Of a stretch of DNA of 64,000 bases, positions 28,882-37,292 are shown one piece after another. This stretch comes from Jeongeupia sp. HS-3 (GTDB lineage: Bacteria > Pseudomonadota > Gammaproteobacteria > Burkholderiales > Chitinibacteraceae), in NCBI RefSeq assembly GCF_015140455.1, contig NZ_AP024094.1, positions 806,001 through 870,000 of the forward strand, written 5' to 3'. A program made the position numbers and the translations under genes. Each line of letters starts with the position of its first letter. Position 1 is the stretch's first letter. The notes under the pieces were generated by a model. It was not told the DNA's origin. It was given only the letters and a program-made list of their open reading frames with translations, and made no database searches.

Positions 28882-28923
28882 GTCGTCGTCATGGATACCT
28901 GCAGGGGTATCCATGACGACGAC
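28882..28923. repeat. 18-bp perfect inverted repeat between convergent genes
   Basis: Arms 28882-28899 and 28906-28923 are exact reverse complements with a 6-base loop. It starts right after the aminotransferase stop and ends 5 bases before the csoR stop. There is no T run on either side, so if it terminates transcription it is not a standard intrinsic terminator. Confidence 0.85.
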
Positions 28924-28927
28924 TGCC

Positions 28928-29236
28928 TCAGCCGAGCTTGCGCATCACCACCATGAGCTCGTCGATCGCGGCGGCGCCATCGCCGGCCGTGATCGCATCG
29001 GCCACACAGCCGCGGGCATGCGCTTCGAGCAACTGCATGCCGAGGCTGTCGAGCGCCGATTTGGCCGCGGCAATCTGGGTCAGGATGTCGATGCAGTAAC
29101 GGTCTTCCTGCACCATGCGGTTGATGCCGCGCACCTGGCCTTCGATGCGGTTGAGCCGCTTGGTCAGCGCATCCTTGTTGTCGCGTTCGACCTTGCGCTC
29201 GCCCGGGCTATGGCAGCATTCAGCGGACGATGTCAT
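28928..29236 (-). CDS. csoR: CsoR/FrmR-family metal-sensing repressor
   Basis: 102 residues from the ATG at 29236, which overlaps the end of copZ by 17 bases. The family pattern KRLNRIEGQVRGINRMV is followed by the Cu(I) ligands Cys (DRYCIDIL), His (LLEAHARG) and Cys (GCVADAI). An extra N-terminal CCH cluster may also bind metal. Apo-protein would repress copA-copZ-csoR and Cu(I) release it; the operon context supports copper over formaldehyde (FrmR). Confidence 0.9.
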   Translation of the reverse strand: MTSSAECCHSPGERKVERDNKDALTKRLNRIEGQVRGINRMVQEDRYCIDILTQIAAAKSALDSLGMQLLEAHARGCVADAITAGDGAAAIDELMVVMRKLG

Positions 29237-29429
29237 AGCCGGCATCCTCGATCGCACGTTCGATTTCGGCCGCATCGGTATCGGCGGCGTCGAAATCGAC
29301 CTGCGCGACTGGCGGTGCCAGCGATACGCTGACGGTCTTGACGCCTTCAACCGCCTGCACGGCGCGGGTGACCGACGCGACGCAACCGCCGCAGCTCATG
29401 CCGTCGATACGGATTTCAATGTGTTCCAT
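29220..29429 (-). CDS. copZ: Copper chaperone CopZ (HMA domain)
   Basis: 69 residues, a single ferredoxin-like HMA domain with the Cu(I)-binding loop GMSCGGC near residue 12. It is expected to hand Cu(I) to CopA. It starts 37 bases after copA and overlaps csoR. Confidence 0.93.
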   Translation of the reverse strand: MEHIEIRIDGMSCGGCVASVTRAVQAVEGVKTVSVSLAPPVAQVDFDAADTDAAEIERAIEDAGYDIVR

Positions 29430-29466
29430 GGTGTGTACTCCTTGTTGAACGATGAAAAGGGAAAAT

Positions 29467-31818
29467 TCAGCCTCGGCGGGCGGACCAGCGCTTCAGCAGC
29501 AGCGCATTGCTGACCACCGAGACCGAACTGGCCGCCATCGCCGCGCCGGCGATCACCGGGTTCAGCAGACCGAAGGCCGCGAGCGGGATGCCCAGCACGT
29601 TGTAGGCAAAGGCAAAAAACAGGTTCTGGCGGATCTTGCGCATGGTTGCACGCGACAGGCTCAGTGCATCGGCGATATGCGCCAGATCGTTGTGCATCAG
29701 CGTGACGTCGGCTGCCTCGATCGCGGCGTCGGCGCCGGTGCGCATGGCAAAGCTCACATCGGCGGCGGCGAGTGCCGGGGCGTCGTTGATGCCATCGCCG
29801 GCCATCGCAACGACCTTGCCCTCGGCGCGGAACGCCTGCACCGCTTCGGCCTTGTCCGCCGGCTTGACGCCCGAACGATAGCGATCGATGCCCAGCGATT
29901 GCGCCACGCTGGCGGCGACCGCTTCGTTGTCGCCCGACAGCATCACCACTTCGATGCCGGCGGCCTGCAACTGCGCCACGGCGTGTTTGGAGGTCGGGCG
30001 CACGGTATCGACGATGCCGATCAGGCCGGCAAACACATCATCCACCGCCACGGCGATCACGGTGCGGCCGCGCGCTTGCAAGGCATTGGCCTCGGCCAGC
30101 GCATGGCCGGGGAGTGCCCAGCCCGGCACGCCGACCCGCACGGTGCGCTCGCCAACGCGGGCGGCAACGCCATGCCCCGGCGCGACCGCGAAATCGGCGA
30201 CCGACAGCCGGCTCAGGCCGAGCGCTTCGCCATGGGCAAGTACGGCGCGGGCCAGCGGATGTTCGGAGCCGGCTTCGGCGCTGGCGGCCAGTTGCACCAC
30301 GGTGTCGACATCGAAACCGTTCTGCGGCAGCACATCGGTGACGGCAGGCTTGCCTTCGGTCAGTGTGCCGGTCTTGTCGACCACCAACAGGTTGACCTCA
30401 CGCGCACGCTGCAGCGCTTCGGCGTTGCGGAACAGAATGCCGCGCTTGGCGCCAAGGCCGACGCCGACCATCACCGCCGTCGGCGTGGCAAGACCGAGGG
30501 CGCACGGGCAGGCGATTACCAGCACGGCCACGGCATGCATTAGCGCGGTCGCCCAGCTACCGGTCCACCAGACGGTGGCAAAGAAGGTGACAAGCGCGAT
30601 GGCCACGACCACCGGGACAAAGACCGACGAAATCCGATCGGCCAGCTGCTGAATCGGCGCTTTCGAGCCTTGCGCCTGCGCCACCAGCCGGACGATATCG
30701 GCCAGTTGGGTCGCACCACCGGTGGCGCTGGCGCGGATGCGCAGCATGCCTTCGATATTGCGGGTGCCGGCATACACGGTGTCACCCACCGCTTTGTTGA
30801 CCGGGGCGGATTCGCCCGAGAGCATGGCTTCGTCAATCGCGGCATTGCCGTCCTCGACCTTGCCGTCGACCGGCAGCGGTTCGCCCTGACGAACGATGAC
30901 GATATCGCCGGCAACCAGGTCGCCGATGGCGACATCGAGCAACTGGCCATCGCGCTCGACCCGCGCCGTTTTCGGTTGCAGCGCCAGCAGCTCGGCAATC
31001 GCACCGGCGGTGCGCCCCTTGGCGCGGGCCTCTAGCAGTTTGCCGAGCAGCACCAGCGTGATGATGGCCGCGCTGGCTTCAAAATAGAGGTGCGCGTGCT
31101 GCCATCCCGCGAGCGTCACCACGGCGCTATAGCCCCAGGCCATCGTCGTGCCCAGCACGATCAGTACGTCCATATTGGCGCCACCGCCGCGCAGCGCATG
31201 CCAGGCGCCGCGATAGAAGCGCAGGCCGACGGTGAATTGCACCAGCGTTGCCAGCGCGAACTGCCACATCCGTGGCACGGCTTCATGCCGGCCACCCAGC
31301 ATGGCGGCCATCTCGACCATCAGCGGCAGCGTGAGTAAGGCGGCAAAGCCAAAGGCCCACCAGCTGCGGCGCAATGCGCCATCGTCATGGGGTTGGGGTG
31401 TGTTTTCTTCCTGGAGCCTGGCGCCATAGCCGGCCTTGCGCACGGCGGCAATGGCCGCGTCGGCGCTGAACTGGCCCGCCGGGAAGCGCAGCGTCGCGGT
31501 TTCGGTGGCGATATTGACCGTGGCTTCGACGCCGGCTTGTTTATTCAGCACCTTTTCGATGCGCGTCGCGCAGGCGGCGCAAGTCATGCCTTCGATGGCC
31601 AGCGTCAGTGTTTGCGCGGGCACGGCGTATCCGGCCTTCGCAATGGCACTGATCACTTCGCTGACACCGGCCTGGCCGCCAAGCTGCACCTGGGCCGATT
31701 CATTGGCGAAGTTGACGCTGGCGTTGACGCCATCGAGCCGGTTGAGCACTTTTTCGATCCGCGTTGCGCAAGCTGCACAGCTCATCCCGGTGATCGGCAG
31801 GCTGATTTCCTTGTTCAT
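29467..31818 (-). CDS. copA: Cu(I)-exporting P-type ATPase CopA
   Basis: 783 residues from the ATG at 31818. Two N-terminal HMA domains each carry GM(S/T)CAACATRIEKVLN. The membrane CPC motif is in IACPCALGLATP, the phosphorylated aspartate in DKTGTLTEGKP, the nucleotide-site HP in GSEHPLARAVL, GDGIND follows, and the last helices carry FAYN and MAASS, as in Cu(I) pumps. It exports cytoplasmic copper. It is first in copA-copZ-csoR, behind a double operator. Confidence 0.96.
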   Translation of the reverse strand: MNKEISLPITGMSCAACATRIEKVLNRLDGVNASVNFANESAQVQLGGQAGVSEVISAIAKAGYAVPAQTLTLAIEGMTCAACATRIEKVLNKQAGVEATVNIATETATLRFPAGQFSADAAIAAVRKAGYGARLQEENTPQPHDDGALRRSWWAFGFAALLTLPLMVEMAAMLGGRHEAVPRMWQFALATLVQFTVGLRFYRGAWHALRGGGANMDVLIVLGTTMAWGYSAVVTLAGWQHAHLYFEASAAIITLVLLGKLLEARAKGRTAGAIAELLALQPKTARVERDGQLLDVAIGDLVAGDIVIVRQGEPLPVDGKVEDGNAAIDEAMLSGESAPVNKAVGDTVYAGTRNIEGMLRIRASATGGATQLADIVRLVAQAQGSKAPIQQLADRISSVFVPVVVAIALVTFFATVWWTGSWATALMHAVAVLVIACPCALGLATPTAVMVGVGLGAKRGILFRNAEALQRAREVNLLVVDKTGTLTEGKPAVTDVLPQNGFDVDTVVQLAASAEAGSEHPLARAVLAHGEALGLSRLSVADFAVAPGHGVAARVGERTVRVGVPGWALPGHALAEANALQARGRTVIAVAVDDVFAGLIGIVDTVRPTSKHAVAQLQAAGIEVVMLSGDNEAVAASVAQSLGIDRYRSGVKPADKAEAVQAFRAEGKVVAMAGDGINDAPALAAADVSFAMRTGADAAIEAADVTLMHNDLAHIADALSLSRATMRKIRQNLFFAFAYNVLGIPLAAFGLLNPVIAGAAMAASSVSVVSNALLLKRWSARRG

Positions 31819-31833
31819 GACGGCTCCGCTTTG

Positions 31834-31872
31834 TATAGGGTGTGGGGGTATATTATGCCCGTGGGGGGTATA
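31834..31872 (-). promoter_or_regulatory. Two CsoR-type operator half-sites upstream of copA
   Basis: Two 19-base elements, 31834-31852 and 31854-31872, share the plan TAT-(3)-N-G/T-GGGGG-TATA on the plus strand, 20 bases apart. G-tract boxes flanked by TATA are the known look of CsoR operators. They lie 16-54 bases before the copA ATG and would cover the promoter. Confidence 0.65.
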
Positions 31873-31899
31873 TGGCAAGCCGGTGTATTGCCAGTCGTG

Positions 31900-31933
31900 A
31901 AATAAAAGAAAAGGGCCGCGGTGAGGCGGCCCT
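31900..31933 (-). terminator. Terminator of the antiporter gene
   Basis: A 7-bp stem GGGCCGC/GCGGCCC (31914-31920 with 31927-31933) is followed on the minus strand by a T-rich tract. It insulates the copper operon promoter from the upstream antiporter gene. Confidence 0.82.
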
Positions 31934-31947
31934 TGTTGTGTGCTGTG

Positions 31948-33150
31948 TCAGGCGCCGGCGGGCGTTGACTGTCGCCAGCGGTCGAGCAGCGAAAACACCA
32001 GTGGATTGAGCAGGATCGACAGGATGGCGCCGGCAATCACCAGCGCGTGCCCCAGCGGCGGCAGCAGATTGAGTGCGACGCCAAGTCCGGCGAGGATGAA
32101 CGAGAACTCGCCTATTTGTGCCAGGCTGGCCGAAATCGTCAGCGCGGTTTTCAGGTCGTGACGAAAGGCCAGAACGATGCCCAGTGCTGCCAGCGATTTG
32201 CCGATGATGATCACCAGTACCGTGCCAAATACCGCCCACGGGTGTTCGATCAGGATGCGTGGATCGAGCAGCATGCCGACCGACACAAAGAACAGCACCG
32301 CAAATGCATCGCGCAGTGGCAGCGATTCTTCCGCTGCGCGGTGGCTGAACTCCGATTCGGCCAATACCATGCCGGCGAAGAAGGCACCCAGCGCGAACGA
32401 CACGTCAAAGAGTTGCGATGCGCCGTAGGCAACGCCGAGCGCCGTGGCCAGTACGCCAAGCCGGAACAGCTCGCGACTGCCGGTCCAGACGATGCGCTCC
32501 AGCATCCACGGGATGAAGCGACGGCCGACGATCAGCATAAAGGCGACAAAACCGATGACTTTGCCCACGGTGAGCAGCAGCGTCATGCTGAGCTCGCCGG
32601 TATCCAGGGTGCCGCTCTTGCCGGAAAGGATGCCCGCCAGTGCAGGCAGCAGCACCAGCGTCAGTACCATGGCCAGATCCTCGACGATCAGCCAGCCAAC
32701 GGCGATCCGGCCTTCGGGGGTTTCCAGCAGATCGCGCTCTTCCAGGGCCTTGAGCAATACCACGGTACTGGCGACCGAAAGTGCCAGGCCAAACACGAGG
32801 CCGGCGCTCATCGTCCAGTCGAACAGCCAGGCCAAGCCCATGCCCATGACCGTCGCCATGCTGATTTGCACGATGGCACCGGGAATGGCGATATGTTTTA
32901 CCGCCAGCAAGTCTTTCATCGAAAAGTGCAGGCCCACGCCGAACATCAGCAGGATCACGCCAAGCTCGGCCAGTTCCGGTGCCAATTTGGGATCGGCAAC
33001 AAAGCCGGGGGTAAACGGGCCGGAAAGAATGCCTGCGCACAGATAGCCCACCAGCGGCGGCAGCTTGAGCCGAATGGCGACGCAACCAAGAATGAAGGCG
33101 AGCACGAGGCCGCCCACGATGGTGGTGATCAGCGGCGTGGCGTGAGGCAT
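31948..33150 (-). CDS. CPA2 cation:proton antiporter (YbaL/KefB-like) lacking the RCK domain
   Basis: 400 residues, about 12 membrane helices. The opening HATPLITTIVGGLVLAFILG and FTPGFVADPKLAPELAELG closely match E. coli YbaL. YbaL and Kef proteins continue with a cytosolic TrkA-N/RCK nucleotide-binding domain; here the frame stops right after the membrane domain (SLLDRWRQ) and the terminator follows, so no separated RCK fragment remains. Transport of K+ or Na+ against H+ is inferred; regulation by NAD(H) or glutathione adducts would be missing. Confidence 0.88.
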   Translation of the reverse strand: MPHATPLITTIVGGLVLAFILGCVAIRLKLPPLVGYLCAGILSGPFTPGFVADPKLAPELAELGVILLMFGVGLHFSMKDLLAVKHIAIPGAIVQISMATVMGMGLAWLFDWTMSAGLVFGLALSVASTVVLLKALEERDLLETPEGRIAVGWLIVEDLAMVLTLVLLPALAGILSGKSGTLDTGELSMTLLLTVGKVIGFVAFMLIVGRRFIPWMLERIVWTGSRELFRLGVLATALGVAYGASQLFDVSFALGAFFAGMVLAESEFSHRAAEESLPLRDAFAVLFFVSVGMLLDPRILIEHPWAVFGTVLVIIIGKSLAALGIVLAFRHDLKTALTISASLAQIGEFSFILAGLGVALNLLPPLGHALVIAGAILSILLNPLVFSLLDRWRQSTPAGA

Positions 33151-33290
33151 CGCAGTCCTTGTTGTAATGTGGAGGAGGCTTGCGCTAGGCGGGTGTCTGG
33201 AAAGACTAACTTATTAAGGAGTGCAGAGTAATTGCAAGGTTCCCGTACCGAAAGCAAAAAACCGGCCAGCTCGGTGAGCCAGGGGAAATG

Positions 33291-33318
33291 AAAAAAGCCG
33301 CTCGAAAGCGGCTTTTTT
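33291..33318. terminator. Bidirectional terminator
   Basis: The hairpin AAAAGCCGCT / AGCGGCTTTT with a 4-base loop has an A run before and a T run after, so it works on both strands. It lies just downstream of the small minus-strand gene at 33355-33579. Confidence 0.88.
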
Positions 33319-33354
33319 CAGGGGAAGCGCCGCGTGAGGCGGCGCCGGGCTTCT

Positions 33355-33579
33355 TTATGACGCGAACTGGTGGGAGATTTGTCCCTTGGCCCAGTTGGCC
33401 GCATGGCGCAGTGATTCGTGAACCGAATGGCTGCGGGTTTGCGGTGCGCGTTGCCATGCAGTCACAGGTTGACGTACATGACGGTTACAACGAACGATTT
33501 GATACCAGCCATCAAGGCCGGTGCCGATCGGGGTCGGGCGGACTTCAACATTGAAGTCGTAATGATTTTGGTTTGCCAT
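33355..33579 (-). CDS. Small conserved-looking hypothetical protein (74 codons)
   Basis: Not recognised. The ATG at 33579 is preceded by an AAGGAG ribosome site about 8 bases upstream, the gene is followed by a strong terminator, and codon use matches the core, so it looks real. Residues 1-45 look beta-rich and basic (DFNVEVRPTPIGTGLDGWYQ); residues 50-73 form a likely helix (HESLRHAANWAKGQI). No signal peptide, membrane segment or cysteine pair (a single Cys) was seen. Its upstream region has three short inverted repeats. Confidence 0.68.
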   Translation of the reverse strand: MANQNHYDFNVEVRPTPIGTGLDGWYQIVRCNRHVRQPVTAWQRAPQTRSHSVHESLRHAANWAKGQISHQFAS

Positions 33580-34031
33580 TTTTTGGCTCCTTGCTAAACA
33601 TGCCATCCAAGCCGGATGGCAGGGCGCTGAAGGAGGAGCACTTGTTCTGAGAAGAACTTACTTGGGAGTCGAACGACTCGCATGGAGTACTGCTTTGAAA
33701 CAATCGTGAGAGGGTGCTCAATCAGATCAGTGGTGACGATGCTGCACATGTTTTCAAGTTGTGGCAAGTGTGAATTGTTGGCAATTTGTACGGCGATCCT
33801 TGGAAATCATCCGCGGTCAGGCTGCGGCTTGGCTGTCGCGCCGTTGTGAGGGGGCGCCGGAGTGTGTCGTGGAGGCAAATTTTTTGGTGCGCACCAGTCT
33901 AGGCGTCGGCAAGATGCGCCGTGCCAGACCTCAGATGATGGTGACTTGATCCAGGTTGGGGATGTGGGGCGGTGTTCGGGCGTAAACTCCGGCAGACTTG
34001 TTGATTATCTTGCGATAAGCATTTGAAAAAA
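33580..34031. other. 452-base intergenic region with three small hairpins
   Basis: No convincing gene. Inverted repeats occur at 33602-33620 (GCCATCC arms), 33644-33657 (GTTCT arms) and 33666-33679 (GAGTCG arms), all on the side of the minus-strand small gene, as a structured leader would be. No clear sigma-70 promoter for either flank was found. A 36-codon cysteine-containing frame at 33739-33849 lacks support. Confidence 0.5.
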
Positions 34032-34523
34032 ATGAACAAATATTCAGTTGTTTTCGTGTGCACCGGCAATATCTGCCGTAGCCCGACCGCCGACGGCGTG
34101 TTGCTCAAAATGGTTGAAGAGGCGGGCTTGGCGGCTAGCGTGGTCGTCGACTCGGCCGGCACGCAGGATTATCACGTCGGCGAAGCGCCGGATCGGCGAG
34201 CGCAGGCGCACGCCAAAAAGCGCGGCTACGATTTGTCGGGCTTGCGGGCGCGGCAGGTTGAGCTGAGCGATTTTTCGCGGTTTGATCTGATTTTGGCGAT
34301 GGATACGAGCCATATGCGCGTGCTGGAGCGTCATTGTCCGCCCGAGCATCAAGCCAAGATCAAGCTCTTCCTCGATTTCGCCAACCAGGCGCACGAGCGC
34401 GAAGTGCCCGACCCGTATTACGGCGGGGACGCCGGTTTCGAGCATGTGCTTGATCTGGTCGAGGATGGTTGCGCAGGGCTGCTGACCCATGTGCGCAACG
34501 AGCTGGCGCGGCGTGGCGATTAG
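34032..34523 (+). CDS. Low-molecular-weight protein tyrosine phosphatase
   Basis: 163 residues from the ATG at 34032 (a TTG three codons upstream is possible; no strong ribosome site for either). The P-loop CTGNICRS gives Cys10 and Arg16, and the general acid aspartate is in VPDPYYGG. Members dephosphorylate tyrosine kinases of exopolysaccharide export or other proteins; no capsule genes or BY-kinase are nearby, so the target is unknown. It is monocistronic. Confidence 0.92.
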   Translation: MNKYSVVFVCTGNICRSPTADGVLLKMVEEAGLAASVVVDSAGTQDYHVGEAPDRRAQAHAKKRGYDLSGLRARQVELSDFSRFDLILAMDTSHMRVLERHCPPEHQAKIKLFLDFANQAHEREVPDPYYGGDAGFEHVLDLVEDGCAGLLTHVRNELARRGD

Positions 34524-34602
34524 GTTTTGTGCGGGAGACGGCAAAATTCGGCCTTTTGCCGCGTTGCCGGCTTGGTTGCGAGCCGGTAAGATCGCGCTCT
34601 TT

Positions 34603-34790
34603 GGTCTTCAGGGGAGTAGTCGCCTGCCTTGCGCAGGGGGTACGTCAACATACTTGGACTGCTGGTCCATGGCGTATCCGGCCGATTCCGTTCACGCGGG
34701 CTCGTGCTTGACAAGACCTGAGGTCTGCAAACCGTACACCCGGGTGGGCGACGGTAGGCAGTCCTCACGTCAGCCCGCCCTGGATACATA
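34603..34790 (+). promoter_or_regulatory. yybP-ykoY family manganese riboswitch
   Basis: The sequence has the hallmarks of this RNA: GGGGAGTAG at 34611-34619, the second conserved box GTACGTCAACATAC at about 34640-34653, and closing strand GACAAGACCTGAGG. A P1 helix forms between 34606-34612 and 34717-34723. A further G-rich/C-rich hairpin (about 34744-34780) lies between aptamer and ATG and could be the expression platform. It precedes a UPF0016 gene, a known partner of this riboswitch. Mn2+ binding is expected to turn expression on. Confidence 0.85.
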
Positions 34791-34796
34791 AGTCAA

Positions 34797-35363
34797 ATGG
34801 ACGCTTTCTTCGTCTCTACCGGTGTCGTCGCCCTCGCTGAAATCGGCGACAAAACCCAGCTGCTTGCACTTTTGCTGGCCGCGCGGTTTCGCCGTCCCTT
34901 GCCGATCGTGCTTGGCATCTTCGCCGCGACCATCCTCAATCACTTTGCCGCTGGCTGGCTTGGGCAATGGCTCGCCAGCCTGATGACTCCCGCTACCTTG
35001 CGCTGGGTCATCGGTTTCGGCTTTCTGGCCATCGCGGTCTGGACCTTGTTCCCGGACGAGATGGACGATGATGAGGCCCCGGTCAAGGCCTATGGCGCTT
35101 TTCTGGCGACGGCGGTGACGTTTTTCCTGGCCGAAATGGGCGACAAGACGCAGATTGCGACCGTGGCGCTGGCGGTGCATTACCATCCGCTGTGGATGGT
35201 GATCGCCGGGACGACGGTGGGCATGATGATTGCCGATGTGCCGGCGGTATTTGTCGGTAACTGGATTTCGCAGCGCATGCATCTGTTGCGCTATGTGCGC
35301 TTTGTGGCTGCGGCGGTGTTTGCACTCATGGGCGGGCTCGCGCTTGCCGGTGTAGGCACCTAA
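34797..35363 (+). CDS. TMEM165/GDT1 (UPF0016) family manganese exporter
   Basis: 188 residues with two repeated three-helix halves, each containing the signature E-x-G-D-K-T-Q (EIGDKTQLLALLLA and EMGDKTQIATVALA). Bacterial members (MneA type) export Mn2+. The upstream riboswitch supports this role. No strong ribosome site precedes the ATG, which fits control by the leader structure. Confidence 0.9.
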   Translation: MDAFFVSTGVVALAEIGDKTQLLALLLAARFRRPLPIVLGIFAATILNHFAAGWLGQWLASLMTPATLRWVIGFGFLAIAVWTLFPDEMDDDEAPVKAYGAFLATAVTFFLAEMGDKTQIATVALAVHYHPLWMVIAGTTVGMMIADVPAVFVGNWISQRMHLLRYVRFVAAAVFALMGGLALAGVGT

Positions 35364-35409
35364 GCGCAATAACTAACTCATTCAATAACGCTGATAACGC
35401 GGGGAAACG

Positions 35410-36702
35410 ATGCTCGACGCATTTTTCAAGCTCAAGGAGCACGGTACAAATGTTCGTACCGAGGTGATCGCCGGTTTCACCACCTTCTTGACGATGGCTT
35501 ACATCATCTTCGTCAATCCATCGATCCTGTCGCTGACCGGCATGGACTTCAACGCGGTCTTTGTCGCAACCTGCCTGGCCGCAGCGATCGGCACGGCCAT
35601 CATGGGCTTGGTGGCGAACTATCCGATCGCGCTGGCGCCAGGCATGGGCTTGAACGCCTACTTCACCTTCGCGGTGGTGCAGGGCATGGGCGTGCCGTGG
35701 CAGACGGCGCTTGGCGCGGTGTTCATCTCGGGCATCATTTTTGTGCTGGTGTCATCGTTCAAGATCCGGGAGATCCTGGTCAACGCGATTCCGCGCTCGC
35801 TCAAGCTGGCGATCTCGGCCGGTGTCGGCTTGTTTCTCGCGATCATCGGCCTCAAGAGTGCCGGCATCATCACCGGTAGCGAGGCCACGCTGGTCAAGCT
35901 TGGCGACATCCATTCGCCGTCGGTACTGCTGGCGGCGCTCGGGTTTGTGCTGATCGTTGCGTTGGAATATCGCAAGGTCAAGGGTTCGATCATCATCGGC
36001 GTGCTCGCCGTGACCGTCTTGTCGGTCTTGCTGAACCTGACCCCGTTCAAGGGTGTGTTCGCGATGCCGCCGTCGATCGAGCCGACCTTTATGCAGCTCG
36101 ATCTGAAAGGCGCGTTCCATGCCGGTCTGATCGGGGTGGTGTTCATCTTCTTCTTTGTCGACCTGTTCGATACGACCGGCACGCTGATCGGTGTTTCACA
36201 TCGATCGGGCCTGCTCGACAAGGACGGCAAGCTGCCACGCCTCAAGAAGGCACTGCTCGCCGATTCGACCGCAATTATCGCCGGCTCGGTATTGGGTACG
36301 TCGAGCGTGACCGCGTATGTTGAATCTGCAGCCGGCGTGGCCGAAGGTGGCCGGACTGGCCTGACGGCGGTGGTGGTGGCGCTGCTGTTCCTGGTCGCGC
36401 TGTTTCTGGCGCCGCTGGCCGGCACCGTGCCAGCCTACGCCACCGCACCGGCGCTGTGCTATGTGGCCGTGCTGATGGCGCGTGGCCTGGCCGAAATTGA
36501 CTGGGACGATATCACCGAAGCCGCACCGGCCGTGATCACTGCAGTCGGCATGCCGTTTACCTATTCAATCGCCGACGGGATTGCCTTTGGTTTCATCAGC
36601 TATGCTGCCATCAAACTGCTGGCCGGTCGTTTCAAGGATCTGAGTCCGGCGGTGTTGATCATCACCGCGCTGTGGATCGTCAAGTTTGCGTTGTTCGGAT
36701 AA
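35410..36702 (+). CDS. NCS2 family purine permease (guanine/hypoxanthine/adenine type)
   Basis: 430 residues, about 12-14 membrane helices. Opening motif [21 protein letters not shown] and [14 protein letters not shown] are typical of the GhxP/PurP/AdeQ subgroup of NCS2 transporters. It imports purine bases with protons. It is directly followed by apt (10 bases) and hpt, forming a purine salvage cluster: uptake then phosphoribosylation. Confidence 0.93.
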   Translation: MLDAFFKLKEHGTNVRTEVIAGFTTFLTMAYIIFVNPSILSLTGMDFNAVFVATCLAAAIGTAIMGLVANYPIALAPGMGLNAYFTFAVVQGMGVPWQTALGAVFISGIIFVLVSSFKIREILVNAIPRSLKLAISAGVGLFLAIIGLKSAGIITGSEATLVKLGDIHSPSVLLAALGFVLIVALEYRKVKGSIIIGVLAVTVLSVLLNLTPFKGVFAMPPSIEPTFMQLDLKGAFHAGLIGVVFIFFFVDLFDTTGTLIGVSHRSGLLDKDGKLPRLKKALLADSTAIIAGSVLGTSSVTAYVESAAGVAEGGRTGLTAVVVALLFLVALFLAPLAGTVPAYATAPALCYVAVLMARGLAEIDWDDITEAAPAVITAVGMPFTYSIADGIAFGFISYAAIKLLAGRFKDLSPAVLIITALWIVKFALFG

Positions 36703-36712
36703 GGGGCGCCCG

Positions 36713-37258
36713 ATGGAGCTGCATAGCGAGGAGTACATCAAGGCCCGTATTCGTACGGTGCCCGATTGGCCGCAGCCGGGCGTGCAGTTTCGCGATATCA
36801 CGCCGCTGTTGCAGGACCCGAAAACCTTTCGTGTTCTGGTCGATACCTTCGTGCATCGCTATATGGATCAGCAGCTCGACGTAGTGGCCGGGGTCGATGC
36901 GCGTGGATTTATTCTCGGTGCGGTCGTTGCTTACGAGCTCAATCTGGGTTTCGTACCCATTCGCAAAAAGGGCAAACTACCCTTTACGACGGTTTCCGAA
37001 GAGTATGAACTCGAGTACGGCTCGGCCGCTGTCGAGATCCACTGTGATGCCTGTCGTGCCGGCGATCGCGTGCTGTTGATCGATGACCTGGTCGCGACCG
37101 GCGGAACAATGATTGCTGCGGCCAAATTGTTGACGCGAATTGGCGCCACGGTGGTTGAGGCGGCGGCGATTGTCGATCTGCCCGAATTGGGTGGCTCTGC
37201 GCTGGTGGCCGCGCAAGGCATTCCGCTTTATACCGTTTGTGATTTTTCCGGCCATTAA
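36713..37258 (+). CDS. apt: Adenine phosphoribosyltransferase
   Basis: 181 residues. It turns adenine and PRPP into AMP. The PRPP-binding loop is [14 protein letters not shown], and [17 protein letters not shown] and [11 protein letters not shown] are family signatures. The ATG at 36713 follows the permease stop by 10 bases. Confidence 0.96.
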   Translation: MELHSEEYIKARIRTVPDWPQPGVQFRDITPLLQDPKTFRVLVDTFVHRYMDQQLDVVAGVDARGFILGAVVAYELNLGFVPIRKKGKLPFTTVSEEYELEYGSAAVEIHCDACRAGDRVLLIDDLVATGGTMIAAAKLLTRIGATVVEAAAIVDLPELGGSALVAAQGIPLYTVCDFSGH

Positions 37259-37292
37259 TCGGCCGGATATTTGTAGATTCAGGAGTTTTACC

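Noticed and set aside
33739-33849. 36-codon frame with a CGKC motif
   Set aside because: Only a poor ribosome site, no terminator and no neighbour context; length is compatible with chance.
34513-34602. GC-rich hairpin (GCCGGCT/AGCCGGT) after the tyrosine phosphatase gene as its terminator
   Set aside because: No T run directly after the stem; it may belong to the riboswitch promoter region instead.
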